Source: Muribaculaceae bacterium
Lineage (GTDB): Bacteria > Bacteroidota > Bacteroidia > Bacteroidales > Muribaculaceae
Length of the DNA stretch: 64,000 nucleotides
Direction of reading: 5' to 3'
Assembly (NCBI GenBank): GCA_017409345.1
Contig: JAFQSX010000012.1
Span: 62,001 to 126,000 of the forward strand
The position numbers and the translations under genes were made by a program. The notes below the pieces were generated by a model, which did no database searches, was not told the DNA's origin, and saw nothing but the letters and a program-made list of their open reading frames with translations. The first letter of the stretch is position 1, and each line of letters opens with the position of its first letter. Below, in pieces: positions 24,590 through 34,900 of this stretch.

Positions 24590-25867
24590 ATGAAAAAGTT
24601 TATCAATAAGTTTATATATGTGGCATTTGTTGTTGCCACATCATTAGTGTTTGTGGCTTGTAGCGAAGATGATGAGCCGGGAACAGGTGGAACCGGAAAT
24701 ATAAAAGAAGGTCAATTGGTTGATTTAGGATTGTCTGTGGATTGGGCCGGGTGGAATGTCGGTGCATCATCTCCTGAAGGATATGGTGATTATTTTGCTT
24801 GGGGTGAAACTAAATCTAAAAAAGACTATTCACTTTATGAATATAAATACTTTAATTCAGAAGATGGAGTGATTGATATTGGTGCCAATATCAGTGGAAC
24901 AAAATATGATGTTGCTCGTCACAAATGGGGAGGTGAATGGCGAATGCCTACTAAAGAGGAATTTAACGAATTGATAAATAAATGTCAATGGGAATGGACT
25001 CAAGAAAAAGGAATAAGTGGCTATAAAGTTACTGGTCCAAATGGCAATAGCATCTTCCTTCCTGCTGCCGGTAATTATGATGGGGAGACCAATGAAGATA
25101 AAGGTTCAGATGTCTCTTATTGGAGTGCCACGGTTGTAGTAACTCCCGGATATTCTTCTGAAGAAGCATATGCTCTTTTAAGTTCTAAACAGGTGAATCA
25201 AAGTATGAATGGAACTTACCGATGTGAAGGGCTCCCTGTTCGTCCGGTAATGACAAAGAAAGTAAATGAGCAACCTGAAGAAGAAGGCTCCGAGGAAGGC
25301 GACTCTGAAGAAGGTTCCGAAGACGAATCTGGTTTAGGGGTTAATCTTAAATTGACAAGTGGCACAATTTGGGCCAAGTGGAATGTGGGCGCCATCACTC
25401 CTGAAGGATATGGAGAATACTATGCTTGGGGGGAAACAATGGAAAAATCGGATTATTCTTTAGAAACATATGAATATTTTAAACAAGATGTAGGCTATGT
25501 TGATAAGGGATATGATTATGATGTCGCTAGTCAAAAGTGGGGAGATGGATGGCGAATGCCTACTAAAGAGGAGTTTGAAGAATTAAAGAGAGAATGTGAA
25601 TGGGATTGGACTCAACTCAATGGTGTGTATGGCTACGAAGTTACCGGTTCTAATGGCAAGAGTATCTTCCTCCCTGCAGCTGGATATCGTGATGGATGTT
25701 TGCATTATGATGCAGGTAATGGAGGTAATTATTGGAGTGCCTCGTTGACAAATGGTGGGTTAGAACCCACAGCATGGGGCTTTGGTTTCAGTAGTAACTA
25801 CTACGGATGTTCTGATGGATGTTATCGTATCTTAGGGCACACGATTCGTCCTGTAAAAAGCAAATGA
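24590..25867 (+). CDS. Lipoprotein with two FISUMP-like domains
   Basis: A 425-residue surface-type lipoprotein: lipobox LVFVAC (cysteine about 24), then two homologous domains (about 40-218 and 246-424) joined by an acidic linker rich in Glu, Ser and Gly. Both domains share WxxWNVGAxxPEGYGxYxAWGET, WRMPTKEEFxEL, GSNGxSIFLPAAG-like and a final (L)P/TIRPV. These resemble the Fibrobacter succinogenes major paralogous domain or DUF1566-type folds common in Bacteroidales; the function of these domains is unknown. The internal duplication is recent enough that several motif stretches are identical. Probably cotranscribed with the preceding barrel gene. Confidence 0.8.
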   Translation: MKKFINKFIYVAFVVATSLVFVACSEDDEPGTGGTGNIKEGQLVDLGLSVDWAGWNVGASSPEGYGDYFAWGETKSKKDYSLYEYKYFNSEDGVIDIGANISGTKYDVARHKWGGEWRMPTKEEFNELINKCQWEWTQEKGISGYKVTGPNGNSIFLPAAGNYDGETNEDKGSDVSYWSATVVVTPGYSSEEAYALLSSKQVNQSMNGTYRCEGLPVRPVMTKKVNEQPEEEGSEEGDSEEGSEDESGLGVNLKLTSGTIWAKWNVGAITPEGYGEYYAWGETMEKSDYSLETYEYFKQDVGYVDKGYDYDVASQKWGDGWRMPTKEEFEELKRECEWDWTQLNGVYGYEVTGSNGKSIFLPAAGYRDGCLHYDAGNGGNYWSASLTNGGLEPTAWGFGFSSNYYGCSDGCYRILGHTIRPVKSK

Positions 25868-25912
25868 AGTTATTTGTTTAAAATAAAGTCAAGTTATAAG
25901 TTTTAGTGATTT

Positions 25913-25942
25913 AGGGGCAGCCTGTTTAGACTGCCCCTTTAA
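25913..25942 (+). terminator. Terminator of the barrel/lipoprotein operon
   Basis: Stem AGGGGCAG/CTGCCCCT with a 10-base loop and a TTTAAT tail. Confidence 0.75.
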
Positions 25943-25966
25943 TAACCTCAAAGTTGTAAGAAGAAA

Positions 25967-25991
25967 GAGGCTGAGTTAACGACTCAGCCTC
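25967..25991 (-). terminator. Terminator of the acyl-CoA ligase gene
   Basis: Perfect 10-bp stem GAGGCTGAGT/ACTCAGCCTC with a 5-base loop, followed by TTTCTTCTT on the minus strand. Confidence 0.8.
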
Positions 25992-25998
25992 AAATTGT

Positions 25999-27669
25999 TT
26001 ATGATGTCTTTTTGATACGTTGATATAAGTATCGTTTAATACTCTTTTTAGGAGTTCTTTCAAATGCTTCCGACATGACTTCGATTTTCTTCAAACGAGC
26101 ATAATTTGGGAGGTCTTTGTTGATGTCGGGTAGGGTTGATTTGATGTATTTTGCAAATTCTTTTTGGCTCATTCCGTCTTTTGCCCCTTGGTCAAAGTCG
26201 GGGAATATCAATGCGGTGAGTCCTCCTTCATCTTCAATCACCAATGACTCTACGAAATAGGGTCTTACATCGAGCATCGCTTCAATTTCTTCGGGGTAGA
26301 TATTTTGACCTGAAGGACCTAAAATCATACATTTTGAACGACCACGAAGGAATAGACTGCCATCGGCATCGATTATACCCATGTCGCCTGTGTGCAACCA
26401 TCCATCTTCATCAAGAGCCTCGGCAGTGGCTTCGGGATTTTTGTAATACCCAAGGAATACGTTGGCTCCTCTAACAAGCAATTCTCCCGGAATGTTTTGA
26501 GGATCGGGAGAGTCGATTTTCATTTCCATGTTAGGGACAATCTCTCCACAAGAATATAGTTTTTCGGTTTTCCAATCGGAGTATGTGATAATAGGAGCAC
26601 ATTCGGTCATGCCATAGCCCACGGTGAATGGGAATCCCATTCTCTTGAAGAATGTTTCAACCTCTTTGTTGAATGCTGCACCACCAATAATCACTTCATA
26701 GAATTCGCCGCCAAATGCTTTGATGAGTTCGGCTTTTATCTTATTGGTAATCATTTGGTCAAGGCCGGGCACTTTTAATGCAAATCTTATTCCGGCTTTT
26801 TCCAATATCGGTTTTACCTTGTTTTTGTAAATCTTTTCAATAATAAGTGGAACGGCAATAACTACCGAAGGTTTTACTTCGGCAAGTGCTTGCAATATAA
26901 TCTTAGGACTTGGAAGGCGAGAGAGGAAATGAACGTGACAACCTCTTGACAGTTCATATAAAACTTCAAACATGAGCCCATACATGTGTGCGCAAGGCAA
27001 CATCGAAACTACATTTGACGTGTTGTTGATGGAAGGAAGTGCTTTTGCTCCAAACTCAAGATTTGAAGCAATGGCTCTAAAAGGAATCATCACACCTTTA
27101 GAGAAACCGGATGTTCCCGAAGTGTAGTTTATGATAGCCAATTCATTGGGTTGGTCTTCGTGGTAGTCTAATAAATCGGGAGTGAAAGCCGTTGGATACT
27201 TTCGACCGAAAAACTCGTTAAGACGTGCTCTTGCTTCGGTGATTCTATCATTGGCTGAATATAATAGACTGAAATTATTGACCTGAATGATTGCTTGTAA
27301 TTCAGGCATTTCCGATTCGATGACATTTTCCCATATAACTTCGTCAACAAACAAAACTTTTGCTTCAGAGTGGTTGACAAGATGATGAATGTTTGAAGGT
27401 TTGAATTCATGCATCAATGGTACGGGTACTGCACCATAAGTTAGTGTTGCGAGAAATGATACAGCCCAATTGGCTTGGTTCCGAGAGCATATTGCAACTT
27501 TGTCGCCTTTCTCAAGACCACATTCCTCAAACATGATGTGTAGTTTTGCGATAAGGCGAGCAACATCGCGATAGTGTAAAGTGGCGCCTTGGTAGTTTGA
27601 AATAGCCGGGCGATCCCAGTTTTCGCGAAAAGAAGCCTCAAAAGTTTTGTTTACTGATATAAAGTTCAT
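25999..27669 (-). CDS. Long-chain fatty-acid--CoA ligase-like AMP-binding protein
   Basis: A 556-residue member of the acyl-adenylate enzyme group, which activates a fatty acid with ATP and joins it to CoA or a carrier protein. The ATG at 27669 is chosen because an excellent promoter lies 27 bases upstream; the longer frame would begin inside it. Motifs: phosphate loop YTSGTSGFSKGV (about 185-196), the GYGMTECAP motif (about 370), GWLHTGDMG and the GRSKCMILGPSGQNIYPEEIE hinge region, shortened by the reader to its conserved GRS and N-YPEE parts. The conserved C-terminal lysine probably lies in TPKKSIKR. It differs from the second acyl-CoA ligase at 43647. Substrate chain length is not evident. 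Confidence 0.9.
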   Translation of the reverse strand: MNFISVNKTFEASFRENWDRPAISNYQGATLHYRDVARLIAKLHIMFEECGLEKGDKVAICSRNQANWAVSFLATLTYGAVPVPLMHEFKPSNIHHLVNHSEAKVLFVDEVIWENVIESEMPELQAIIQVNNFSLLYSANDRITEARARLNEFFGRKYPTAFTPDLLDYHEDQPNELAIINYTSGTSGFSKGVMIPFRAIASNLEFGAKALPSINNTSNVVSMLPCAHMYGLMFEVLYELSRGCHVHFLSRLPSPKIILQALAEVKPSVVIAVPLIIEKIYKNKVKPILEKAGIRFALKVPGLDQMITNKIKAELIKAFGGEFYEVIIGGAAFNKEVETFFKRMGFPFTVGYGMTECAPIITYSDWKTEKLYSCGEIVPNMEMKIDSPDPQNIPGELLVRGANVFLGYYKNPEATAEALDEDGWLHTGDMGIIDADGSLFLRGRSKCMILGPSGQNIYPEEIEAMLDVRPYFVESLVIEDEGGLTALIFPDFDQGAKDGMSQKEFAKYIKSTLPDINKDLPNYARLKKIEVMSEAFERTPKKSIKRYLYQRIKKTS

Positions 27670-27695
27670 AAATATCCTTAATTTAATTGCGACTG

Positions 27696-27727
27696 CAAAA
27701 TTAATACATATTGACATTATTAACAAA
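27696..27727 (-). promoter_or_regulatory. Acyl-CoA ligase promoter
   Basis: On the minus strand TAATTTTG (27696-27703) follows TTTG (27724-27727) after 20 bases. It sets the start codon of the ligase at 27669. Confidence 0.75.
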
Positions 27728-28111
27728 TAAAAAACGAAAAAACGAACAAAAAATAAGAAAAAAGTATGAAAATGGCATATTTCTTATTTTATCCCCCAAA
27801 AATATTGCCAATATTTATAGTCCTCTTCGCCCTGAAAAATGAAGAGTGTTGTATAATTATGTATAGACGTTATTTAGTGATAAGGAGAAAATTTACAAGA
27901 AAAATGCAATTCATTTCAAAAACTTTTCAATTTTGCATGAAAAATGAAATGAATTTCATTTTTAGTTTGCATTTCTTGGTGTGAGGATGATGGTTTGCGA
28001 GGATTGAGTCTTGACAAAAGCCGGCTTATTAGTCAAAATAGTATAAACGGCTGTAATTGATTGGTTTTCTCAAATTAGTACTATTCGAGTTAGAAGTATA
28101 TATAAAAAGTA
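27728..28111. other. Gene-free AT-rich stretch
   Basis: No gene is supported. One 72-codon plus-strand frame is composed of low-complexity codons and has no domain. The stretch at 27900-27965 repeats AAATGAAATTCATTT-like palindromic words but forms no clear element. Confidence 0.5.
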
Positions 28112-28145
28112 AAAGCGAGAGTTTCTTATTAGAAACTCTCGCTTT
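28112..28145 (-). terminator. Terminator of the tRNA-Leu gene
   Basis: Perfect 15-bp stem (AAAGCGAGAGTTTCT/AGAAACTCTCGCTTT) with a 4-base loop, directly after the tRNA 3' end on the minus strand. Confidence 0.85.
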
Positions 28146-28146
28146 G

Positions 28147-28228
28147 TACCCAGACCCGGGATCGAACCGGGATGGGTTGCCCCACTGGTGTTTGAGACCA
28201 GCGCGTCTACCGATTCCGCCATCTGGGC
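28147..28228 (-). tRNA. tRNA-Leu (anticodon CAA)
   Basis: Class II tRNA of 82 bases on the minus strand: acceptor GCCCAGA/TCTGGGT with a G-U at the first pair, anticodon stem CTGGT/ACCAG with loop CTCAAAC (anticodon CAA, Leu), a long variable arm TGGGGCAACCCA, and T arm with TTCGATC. CCA is not encoded. Confidence 0.96.
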
Positions 28229-28435
28229 TTAAATGCGAGGACAAAGGTAGTGAAAGTTTTTATTATGAGCAAAAAAATGTGTTGTTTTTTGCTTTTAGGC
28301 ATAAAAATGAGTCTATTTTTTGATTTTTCACATAGTAGAGTGTAAAAATATGGGGCTATGATGAAGGAAATGCCGAATAAATTCATTAAGTTTGTATGTT
28401 ATTAGTTTTTTTATTAAAGAATAAAACCTTGACGA

Positions 28436-30505
28436 ATGAAACCATTAAACATCATTAAAAATGATCCATGGCTAGAACCTTATGCCGGAGCCATAATCGG
28501 TCGATATCAAGATGCAGTAAATAAAGAACGCGAATTGGTGGGCGAGGGAGGCTCGCTTGTTGATTTTGCCAATGCACACAATTATTTCGGACTTCATCGC
28601 ACTGCCGATGGGTGGGTGTTTCGTGAATGGGCTCCAAATGCAACAGATATTGTTTTGATAGGCGATTTTACTCGTTGGCAAGAGATGGCAAAATATCGCT
28701 TGACACGAAAAGAAAATGGCGTATGGGAGTTGAAATTGAAACCTAATGATGTTAATCATGGTGATTTATATAAGATGATAGTTTATTGGGAAGGTGGAAT
28801 GGGTGAACGTATTCCAGCCTATGCCAATCGAGTGGTGCAAGATGAAGTGTCGCACATCTTCTCGGCTCAAGTGTGGGCTCCTGAAACCCAATATAATTGG
28901 CAAATTGAGGAATTCAAACCAAATGTTTCGCCATTGCTCATATATGAATGTCACATAGGAATGGCGCAAGAGAGAGAAGGAGTGGGAACTTATGTGGAGT
29001 TCCGCGACAAGGTGCTTCCTCGCATAGCACAAGATGGATATAATGCCATTCAGATTATGGCTATCCAGGAGCATCCCTATTATGGCTCGTTTGGATATCA
29101 TGTGTCAAGTTTCTATGCACCATCAAGCCGATTTGGTACTCCTGAAGAGTTGAAGTCGTTGATTGATGAGGCTCACCGATTGGGTATCGCTGTGATAATG
29201 GACATTGTACATTCTCACGCAGTTAAAAATGAGGTAGAGGGGCTTGGACGTCTTGATGGTAGTTATAATCAATATTTCTATGGCGATCATCGCCGTGAGC
29301 ACCCTGCTTGGGATTCGCTTTGTTTTGATTATGGGAAGAATGACGTGTTGAATTTCTTGTTGTCAAATTGTAAATATTGGCTTGAGGAGTTTAAGTTTGA
29401 CGGATTCCGTTTCGATGGTGTAACCTCGATGCTTTATTATAATCATGGTCTCGGTCAGGCGTTTGGTTCTTATGGCGATTATTATAATGGTGGTCAAGAT
29501 ACAAATGCTATCACATATCTCACACTTGCCAACAAACTTATTCATGAAATCAATCCCAATGCAATTACTATTGCTGAGGAGATGAGTGGTATGCCCGGAT
29601 TGGCAACTAAGATTAAAGATGGAGGAATGGGATTTGACTATCGCATGGCAATGGGTATTCCCGATTATTGGATTAAGATGCTCAAAGAGAAGAAAGATGA
29701 AGATTGGCATCCAACATCAATATATTGGGAATTGACCAACCGTCGAGCCGATGAAAAGACTGTTTCCTATGTTGAAAGTCATGACCAAGCGTTGGTGGGG
29801 GATAAGACTGTGATTTTCCGTCTTATTGACGATAAGATGTATTGGCACATGACCAAGGGCGATGATGATATGACAGTGGCTCGAGGCCTTGCGCTCCATA
29901 AGATGATACGTCTTGTTACATTAGCCTCTATCAATGGCGCATATCTCAACTTTATGGGCAATGAGTTTGGCCATCCCGAATGGATTGACTTCCCACGCGA
30001 AGGAAATGGCTGGTCATATAAATATGCACGACGTCAATGGGATTTGGTTGATCGCAAAGAGTTGAAATATCACTATCTAAATGATTTTGACAATGCGATG
30101 ATTGCACTTGTGAAAAAAGTGCGTAATTTCCAATCGTTGCCGGTTGAAAAACTTTGGGAAAAGGATGATGACCAAGTGTTGGCATTCAAACGTGGTGATT
30201 ATGTGTTTGTGTTTAACTTCAATCCTTATAAGTCATTCTCTGATTATGGTATTCTTGCTCCGGCCGGCGAATATTCGGTGGTATTATCAAGTGACAACCC
30301 TGATTTTGGCGGTTATGGCAATATTGATGAAACGGTGTCACACTTCACCAACTATGATGAATTGTATGCACCTCATGGCGTAGAGTGGTTGAAACTCTAT
30401 CTCCCTGCACGTTCAGCGATGGTTTTGAAAAAGAAACGCACGCGAGCCAAATGCGGAGAAAAGCAGTCGGCAGCACCTAAACGCAAATGTGCAAAAAAGA
30501 AATAA
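28436..30505 (+). CDS. glgB: 1,4-alpha-glucan branching enzyme
   Basis: A 689-residue glycogen branching enzyme that cuts alpha-1,4 chains and rejoins them as alpha-1,6 branches. An N-terminal CBM48 module (about 45-160; FREWAPNATDIVLIGDF) precedes the GH13 barrel. Catalytic motifs are DIVHSH (near 261), FDGFRFDGVTS (nucleophile Asp near 326), TIAEEMSG (acid Glu near 381) and VESHDQA. The sequence style (FGLHRTADGWV, GYHVSSFYAPSSRFGTPEEL) is that of the eukaryote-like GH13_8 group rather than the E. coli type. It ends in a lysine/arginine-rich tail (about 665-689) not needed for catalysis. It stands alone, with its own terminator. Confidence 0.96.
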   Translation: MKPLNIIKNDPWLEPYAGAIIGRYQDAVNKERELVGEGGSLVDFANAHNYFGLHRTADGWVFREWAPNATDIVLIGDFTRWQEMAKYRLTRKENGVWELKLKPNDVNHGDLYKMIVYWEGGMGERIPAYANRVVQDEVSHIFSAQVWAPETQYNWQIEEFKPNVSPLLIYECHIGMAQEREGVGTYVEFRDKVLPRIAQDGYNAIQIMAIQEHPYYGSFGYHVSSFYAPSSRFGTPEELKSLIDEAHRLGIAVIMDIVHSHAVKNEVEGLGRLDGSYNQYFYGDHRREHPAWDSLCFDYGKNDVLNFLLSNCKYWLEEFKFDGFRFDGVTSMLYYNHGLGQAFGSYGDYYNGGQDTNAITYLTLANKLIHEINPNAITIAEEMSGMPGLATKIKDGGMGFDYRMAMGIPDYWIKMLKEKKDEDWHPTSIYWELTNRRADEKTVSYVESHDQALVGDKTVIFRLIDDKMYWHMTKGDDDMTVARGLALHKMIRLVTLASINGAYLNFMGNEFGHPEWIDFPREGNGWSYKYARRQWDLVDRKELKYHYLNDFDNAMIALVKKVRNFQSLPVEKLWEKDDDQVLAFKRGDYVFVFNFNPYKSFSDYGILAPAGEYSVVLSSDNPDFGGYGNIDETVSHFTNYDELYAPHGVEWLKLYLPARSAMVLKKKRTRAKCGEKQSAAPKRKCAKKK

Positions 30506-30526
30506 TAGCAATATATTATAACGAAA

Positions 30527-30570
30527 AAGAATCTGTGTCGAGATAAACCTTGGCGCAGATTCTTGTTTTA
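30527..30570 (+). terminator. Terminator after glgB
   Basis: Stem AAGAATCTG/CAGATTCTT with a 20-base loop containing extra pairing, followed by GTTTTAT. Confidence 0.7.
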
Positions 30571-30579
30571 TATTCTAAT

Positions 30580-30631
30580 ACATTAAGAATTAAGCATTAA
30601 GAATTATGAATTATGCATTATGAATTATGCA
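30580..30631. repeat. AT-rich palindromic repeat abutting the trmD stop
   Basis: Several overlapping GAATTATGCATTATGAATTA-type units. On the trmD strand the stop codon TAA runs directly into it as TAATGCATAATTC. Confidence 0.7.
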
Positions 30632-31306
30632 TTATTTAAGCAGGTCGGGGCGAAGGCGGCGTGTGCGTTCTATCGCTTGTTCATGTTTCCAATCGTCGAT
30701 GCGTGCTTGGTGTCCCGAAAGGAGAATGTCGGGCACTCTCCAACCATTGTATTCGGCCGGGCGAGTATAAACTGGAGGAGCCAGAAGATTGTCTTGAAAA
30801 GAGTCGCTCAATGCACTTTGTTCATCGCCTATAGCGCCGGGGATTAGTCGCACAATTGCGTCAGTTATGATTACTGCGGGAATTTCTCCACCGGTAAGCA
30901 CGTAATCGCCAATCGAGATTTCTTTGGTTATAAGGTGTTCACGGATGCGATAATCAATTCCCTTGTAATGTCCGCATAGGATTATGATATTTTCAAGCAT
31001 AGATAAACTGTTGGCCATAGGCTGGTTGAATACCTCGCCATCGGGTGAAGTGAAAATCACTTCGTCGTAGTTTCGTTCACTTTTGAGTTGAGCAATGGCA
31101 CGATCAATCGGCTCAATCTGCATCACCATCCCGGCCTCGCCACCGAAAGGGTAGTCATCAACTTTTCGATGCTTATTGGTCGAGTAGTCGCGAAGATTGT
31201 GAACGACCAACTCGGCAAGCCCTTTCTCTTGAGCGCGCTTAAGAATAGAACAACCAAACGGAGATTCAAACATTTCGGGCAATACAGTGAGGATATCTAT
31301 GCGCAT
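30632..31306 (-). CDS. trmD: tRNA (guanine37-N1)-methyltransferase
   Basis: A 224-residue SPOUT-fold enzyme that methylates G37 next to the anticodon, using S-adenosylmethionine, to keep reading frame. The ATG at 31306 is chosen because the protein then begins [17 protein letters not shown] as in the family, and a TATCTTTG box lies 29 bases upstream; the longer frame adds 14 unrelated residues. Motifs: [25 protein letters not shown] (trefoil-knot cofactor site), [14 protein letters not shown], and [13 protein letters not shown]. Unlike in many bacteria, no rpsP, rimM or rplS gene is beside it. Identification is secure. Confidence 0.97.
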   Translation of the reverse strand: MRIDILTVLPEMFESPFGCSILKRAQEKGLAELVVHNLRDYSTNKHRKVDDYPFGGEAGMVMQIEPIDRAIAQLKSERNYDEVIFTSPDGEVFNQPMANSLSMLENIIILCGHYKGIDYRIREHLITKEISIGDYVLTGGEIPAVIITDAIVRLIPGAIGDEQSALSDSFQDNLLAPPVYTRPAEYNGWRVPDILLSGHQARIDDWKHEQAIERTRRLRPDLLK

Positions 31307-31334
31307 AACAAATAAGCGATTTAAATTAATGTTG

Positions 31335-31342
31335 CAAAGATA
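31335..31342 (-). promoter_or_regulatory. -7 box of the trmD promoter
   Basis: TATCTTTG on the minus strand, 29 bases before the trmD start. No good TTTG box is seen 19-21 bases upstream, where the AT-rich repeat lies. Confidence 0.5.
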
Positions 31343-31351
31343 GCACAAATC

Positions 31352-31544
31352 TTAATTCATAATTCATAATTCGCGATTAAAAATGAGAAAAGGTCTCATA
31401 GATTCATTGTTTCATATCCTGTATGTAACATTATGCTTTTCGAAAATTCCAGCCCCTCGAATTAATCATGCATTAAGTATTACGAGATTTACACATTTAT
31501 GCATTATGAATTATGCATTATGAATTATGAATTATGAATAATCC
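31352..31544. repeat. AT-rich palindromic repeats in the trmD-susC gap
   Basis: Copies of the ATTCATAATTCAT/GCATTATGAATTA family at 31352-31372 and 31498-31544, with unrelated sequence between. No gene is seen in the gap from 31307 to 31957; further right it holds promoter and leader elements. A minus-strand TATCTTTG (31624-31631) with a TTG 22 bases before it could be a second promoter reading back across these repeats. Confidence 0.55.
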
Positions 31545-31657
31545 TTCTATATATAATTAATGTGTAGAAGAATTAAATTAAAATCATTTGATAAAATTAG
31601 ACAGCGATGTTAAATTTTGTTTGCAAAGATAAAATATGCTAAATAATAATTAACAAC

Positions 31658-31690
31658 TTGCTTTTATTCTGAAAAAATGTGTTAGTTTTG
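31658..31690 (+). promoter_or_regulatory. Predicted promoter of the SusC/SusD operon
   Basis: TTG (31658-31660), 22 bases, then TAGTTTTG (31683-31690). It would start transcription near 31697, giving a leader of about 260 bases. Confidence 0.55.
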
Positions 31691-31696
31691 TATTAA

Positions 31697-31730
31697 ATAC
31701 CGTGTGTACCGACGTGTCGGTATGTGGTAT
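31697..31730 (+). promoter_or_regulatory. Hairpin at the 5' end of the SusC/SusD leader
   Basis: An inner stem TACCGAC/GTCGGTA closes on a GT loop, and outer ATACC/GGTAT arms extend it. It would form the very 5' end of the predicted transcript, where a stem may protect the message or act in regulation. Confidence 0.5.
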
Positions 31731-31957
31731 CGCCTATGCTCTAATTGACATAAGCGTTTGACTAACAGATACTAACCTAAAAAGATGAGGAATGGCACTA
31801 AATTACAATTTTTGTCTAAAAAATTGAAATATAGGTCGTTATAATCATTCTGAAAAAAGGACTGTTTTTAAGATGCTTAAGCCATGAAGAAAGTGGTAGA
31901 TAATGTTAAAAAATGCAAGTGATAAATAACCTTGAATATAAACAAATTAAAGTAAGT

Positions 31958-34900
31958 ATGAAAAAACAGTTATTGCTTCTGTTATTTTCCCTCTTCGCAG
32001 TTGCCGGCTTTGCTCGCACTGTGACAGGTACGGTTACCGGTGCCTCTGATGGTGAGCCATTAATTGGTGTTACCGTTATGGTAAAAGGTACTGCAAATGG
32101 TGTCGATACCGATTTTGACGGGAATTATTCAATCGAAGTTCCTAACGACAATGCCGTTTTGAACTTTAGTTATGTGGGTATGAAACCACAAAGTATTAAA
32201 GTTGGGAGTCAAAGTGTCATCAATGTGGTGATGCAAGAAGACTCTGAAGTATTGGGCGAAATCGTCGTAACAGCGATGGGTCAAACCCAAGAAAAGAAAA
32301 AACTTAACTTTGCCGTTCAATCATTGAACAGTGACGCGGTAACAGCAGGTCAATCGGCCAACTTCGTTAACGGTCTTCAAGGTAAAGTTGCCGGTGTGCA
32401 AGTATCAATGGCAGGGGGTTCTCCAAACTCTGCATCACAAATCGTGGTACGTGCCATCTCTTCTATCAACTCAGGCCAAAGCAACGAGCCATTGTTCGTA
32501 ATCGACGGTATGCCTGTTCGTGGTGGTGCATCTGCTGCTGCCGACATCAACCCTAACGATATCGAAACAATGTCAGTGTTGAAAGGTGCTGCTGCTTCTG
32601 CTCTTTATGGTCAAGAAGGTGCCAACGGTGTAATCTTGATTACTACCAAGAGCGGTAAAGAAGGTACAGTTACAGTAACTGCATCAGGTGGCTGGGAAAT
32701 CTCAGAAGTTGCTCGCACTCCAAAATTGCAACGCAAATATGTAGGTGGTGGTAGCGGTATCTACACAACCAACGCTTCAGGTGGTTGGGGTCCTATCGCT
32801 AAACCCGATGAACAACTTTATGATAACGTAGGTGACTTCCTTGGCACAGGCTTTATGCAAAAATATGACGTTGCTATTTCGGGTGGTAACGAAAAATTCT
32901 CTGCTTATGCATCTGCCAACTACATGAATAACGAAGGTGTTGTTCCTGAAGACTACAAAAACCGTCTTGGTGTATATGTAAAAGGTGAATTCAATCCTTC
33001 TGAACAAATCAAGTTTGTGTTATCAACTAACTACATTGATACTAAATCTCGTGGTTTCGGTAACTCAATGTCAACTGTATATGGTTGGTCAATCAACCGC
33101 AACATGGCTGACTATAAATTACCTAATGGTCTTCCTAACTGGAGCAACCGTTACGATGCTTGGGACGAATTGACAAATGATGGTCGTCTTGGTGCTACAG
33201 TTTCTCCTTATTATGGTCGTTATATGGATCATTCAGTAAGCGAAGGTAATCGTGTAATCATCAACGGATCTATTTCTTATGAACCAATCAAAAACTTGGT
33301 ATTCACTGCTAAGGTAGGTTATGACAAGGGCCATTCTTCACAAGATGCTTACAGTGTGCCTCGCTTCTCTCGCGAACTTACAGAATTTGATGGTGCGCTT
33401 GAAGAAGGTCAATTACCAATTCTTGCAGAACGCCAAGGTTCTTACACTTATACTCCATCTAGTAGCGAACGTCTTACAGTTCAAGGTAACGTTAACTACT
33501 TCTGGAAAATCAATGATGATTTCAACTTGAACTTCTTCCTCGGTGGTGAATATTCTGAAACTAAGAGTACTTCTGCGTCAATGTATGGTGATAACTTCAT
33601 TCTTGGTGGTGAATTCTATTCATTTAACAATATTGATCCTGATCGTATGGACTTGACCGACTTCAGTCTTTACCACACTGACCGTAACAAATTCGGTTAC
33701 TTCGGTGAAATTCGTTTCGACTACAAAGGTATGGCTCAATTGTCAGTAACAGGTCGTATGGACGGATCTTCTACATTGGTTAACTATATGAATCCTGAAT
33801 CAGTAGATCCGGTTTACTTCTATCCTTCAGTAACTGCCGGTGTTATCTTCTCAGAACTTTTCAAACTTCGCAATAATTGGTTCTCTTATGGTAAGATCCG
33901 TGGTAACTGGGCAAAAGTAGGTAAGGACGCACCTAACTATTTGTTCTCAAATAACTTCAAACAATGGTCAACATTCCCTGATGGTGGTTATGGTGTAGAC
34001 CCAACTGTTTCTTCTGCTAACTACCTTGAACCTGAAATGACAAGTTCTTGGGAAATTGGTGCTGACCTTCGTTTCTTCAACGAACGCACTCGTTTAGATG
34101 TTGCTTACTACTCAACTACAGTTGACAACCAAATCATCTCAATGCGTGTATCTCCTGCAGCAGGTGTGATCCTTCAAACATTCAACTCAGGTTCTATTGA
34201 AAACTACGGTATTGAAGCAACTCTTTCTCAAGACATTCTCAAAGGTGGTGATTTCACTTGGACTGCTAATGCAAACTTCTCTTTCAACCGTGGTCGTCTT
34301 CGTGAACTTCCTAATAACCAAACAGAATACCTCGGTATGCAAGTTTCTAACCGTATGTACTGTTCTTCTAACGTAGGTGGTTCTACTACTGCTATGGTGG
34401 GTACCGACTATGAACGTACACCTGACGGTCAAGTTATTTGTGACGAAAATGGTTACCCTTTGATTTCTCCTGAAAAGAATAATTTCCTCGGTGATCGTGA
34501 GCCTGATTTCCTTCTTGGTCTTGGTTCTACTTTCACTTGGAAAGACCTTTCTCTTTCATTCTTGTTTGATGGACGTTGTGGTGGTGACGTTTACAACTAC
34601 ACCGGTGAGAACTTGATTGCTAATGGTATGAGTGGTTATCTTGAAAAATATCGAAACCGTGAAGTTGTCATGAAAGGTGTTGTCGCAAATGGTGATGGAA
34701 CTTATCGTCCTAACACTACTCCTGTTATCTTTGACTCTCAATTCTATTCTAACTATTATTCAATTCCTTCTAACTTTATTGAAGATGGTTCATATATCCG
34801 TTTGAGCTATGTAACTCTTGCTTACGACTTCGGTAAATTGATGAAGAAACTTGGTTCAAAGAATCCTATCAAAGGTCTTCGTGCGTCTTTGACAGGTCGT

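Noticed and set aside
27766..27984. Plus-strand frame of 72 codons
   Set aside because: Low-complexity AT-rich sequence without promoter or recognisable motif.
28029..28323. Open frames across 28029-28323 on both strands
   Set aside because: They cover tRNA-Leu and its terminator.
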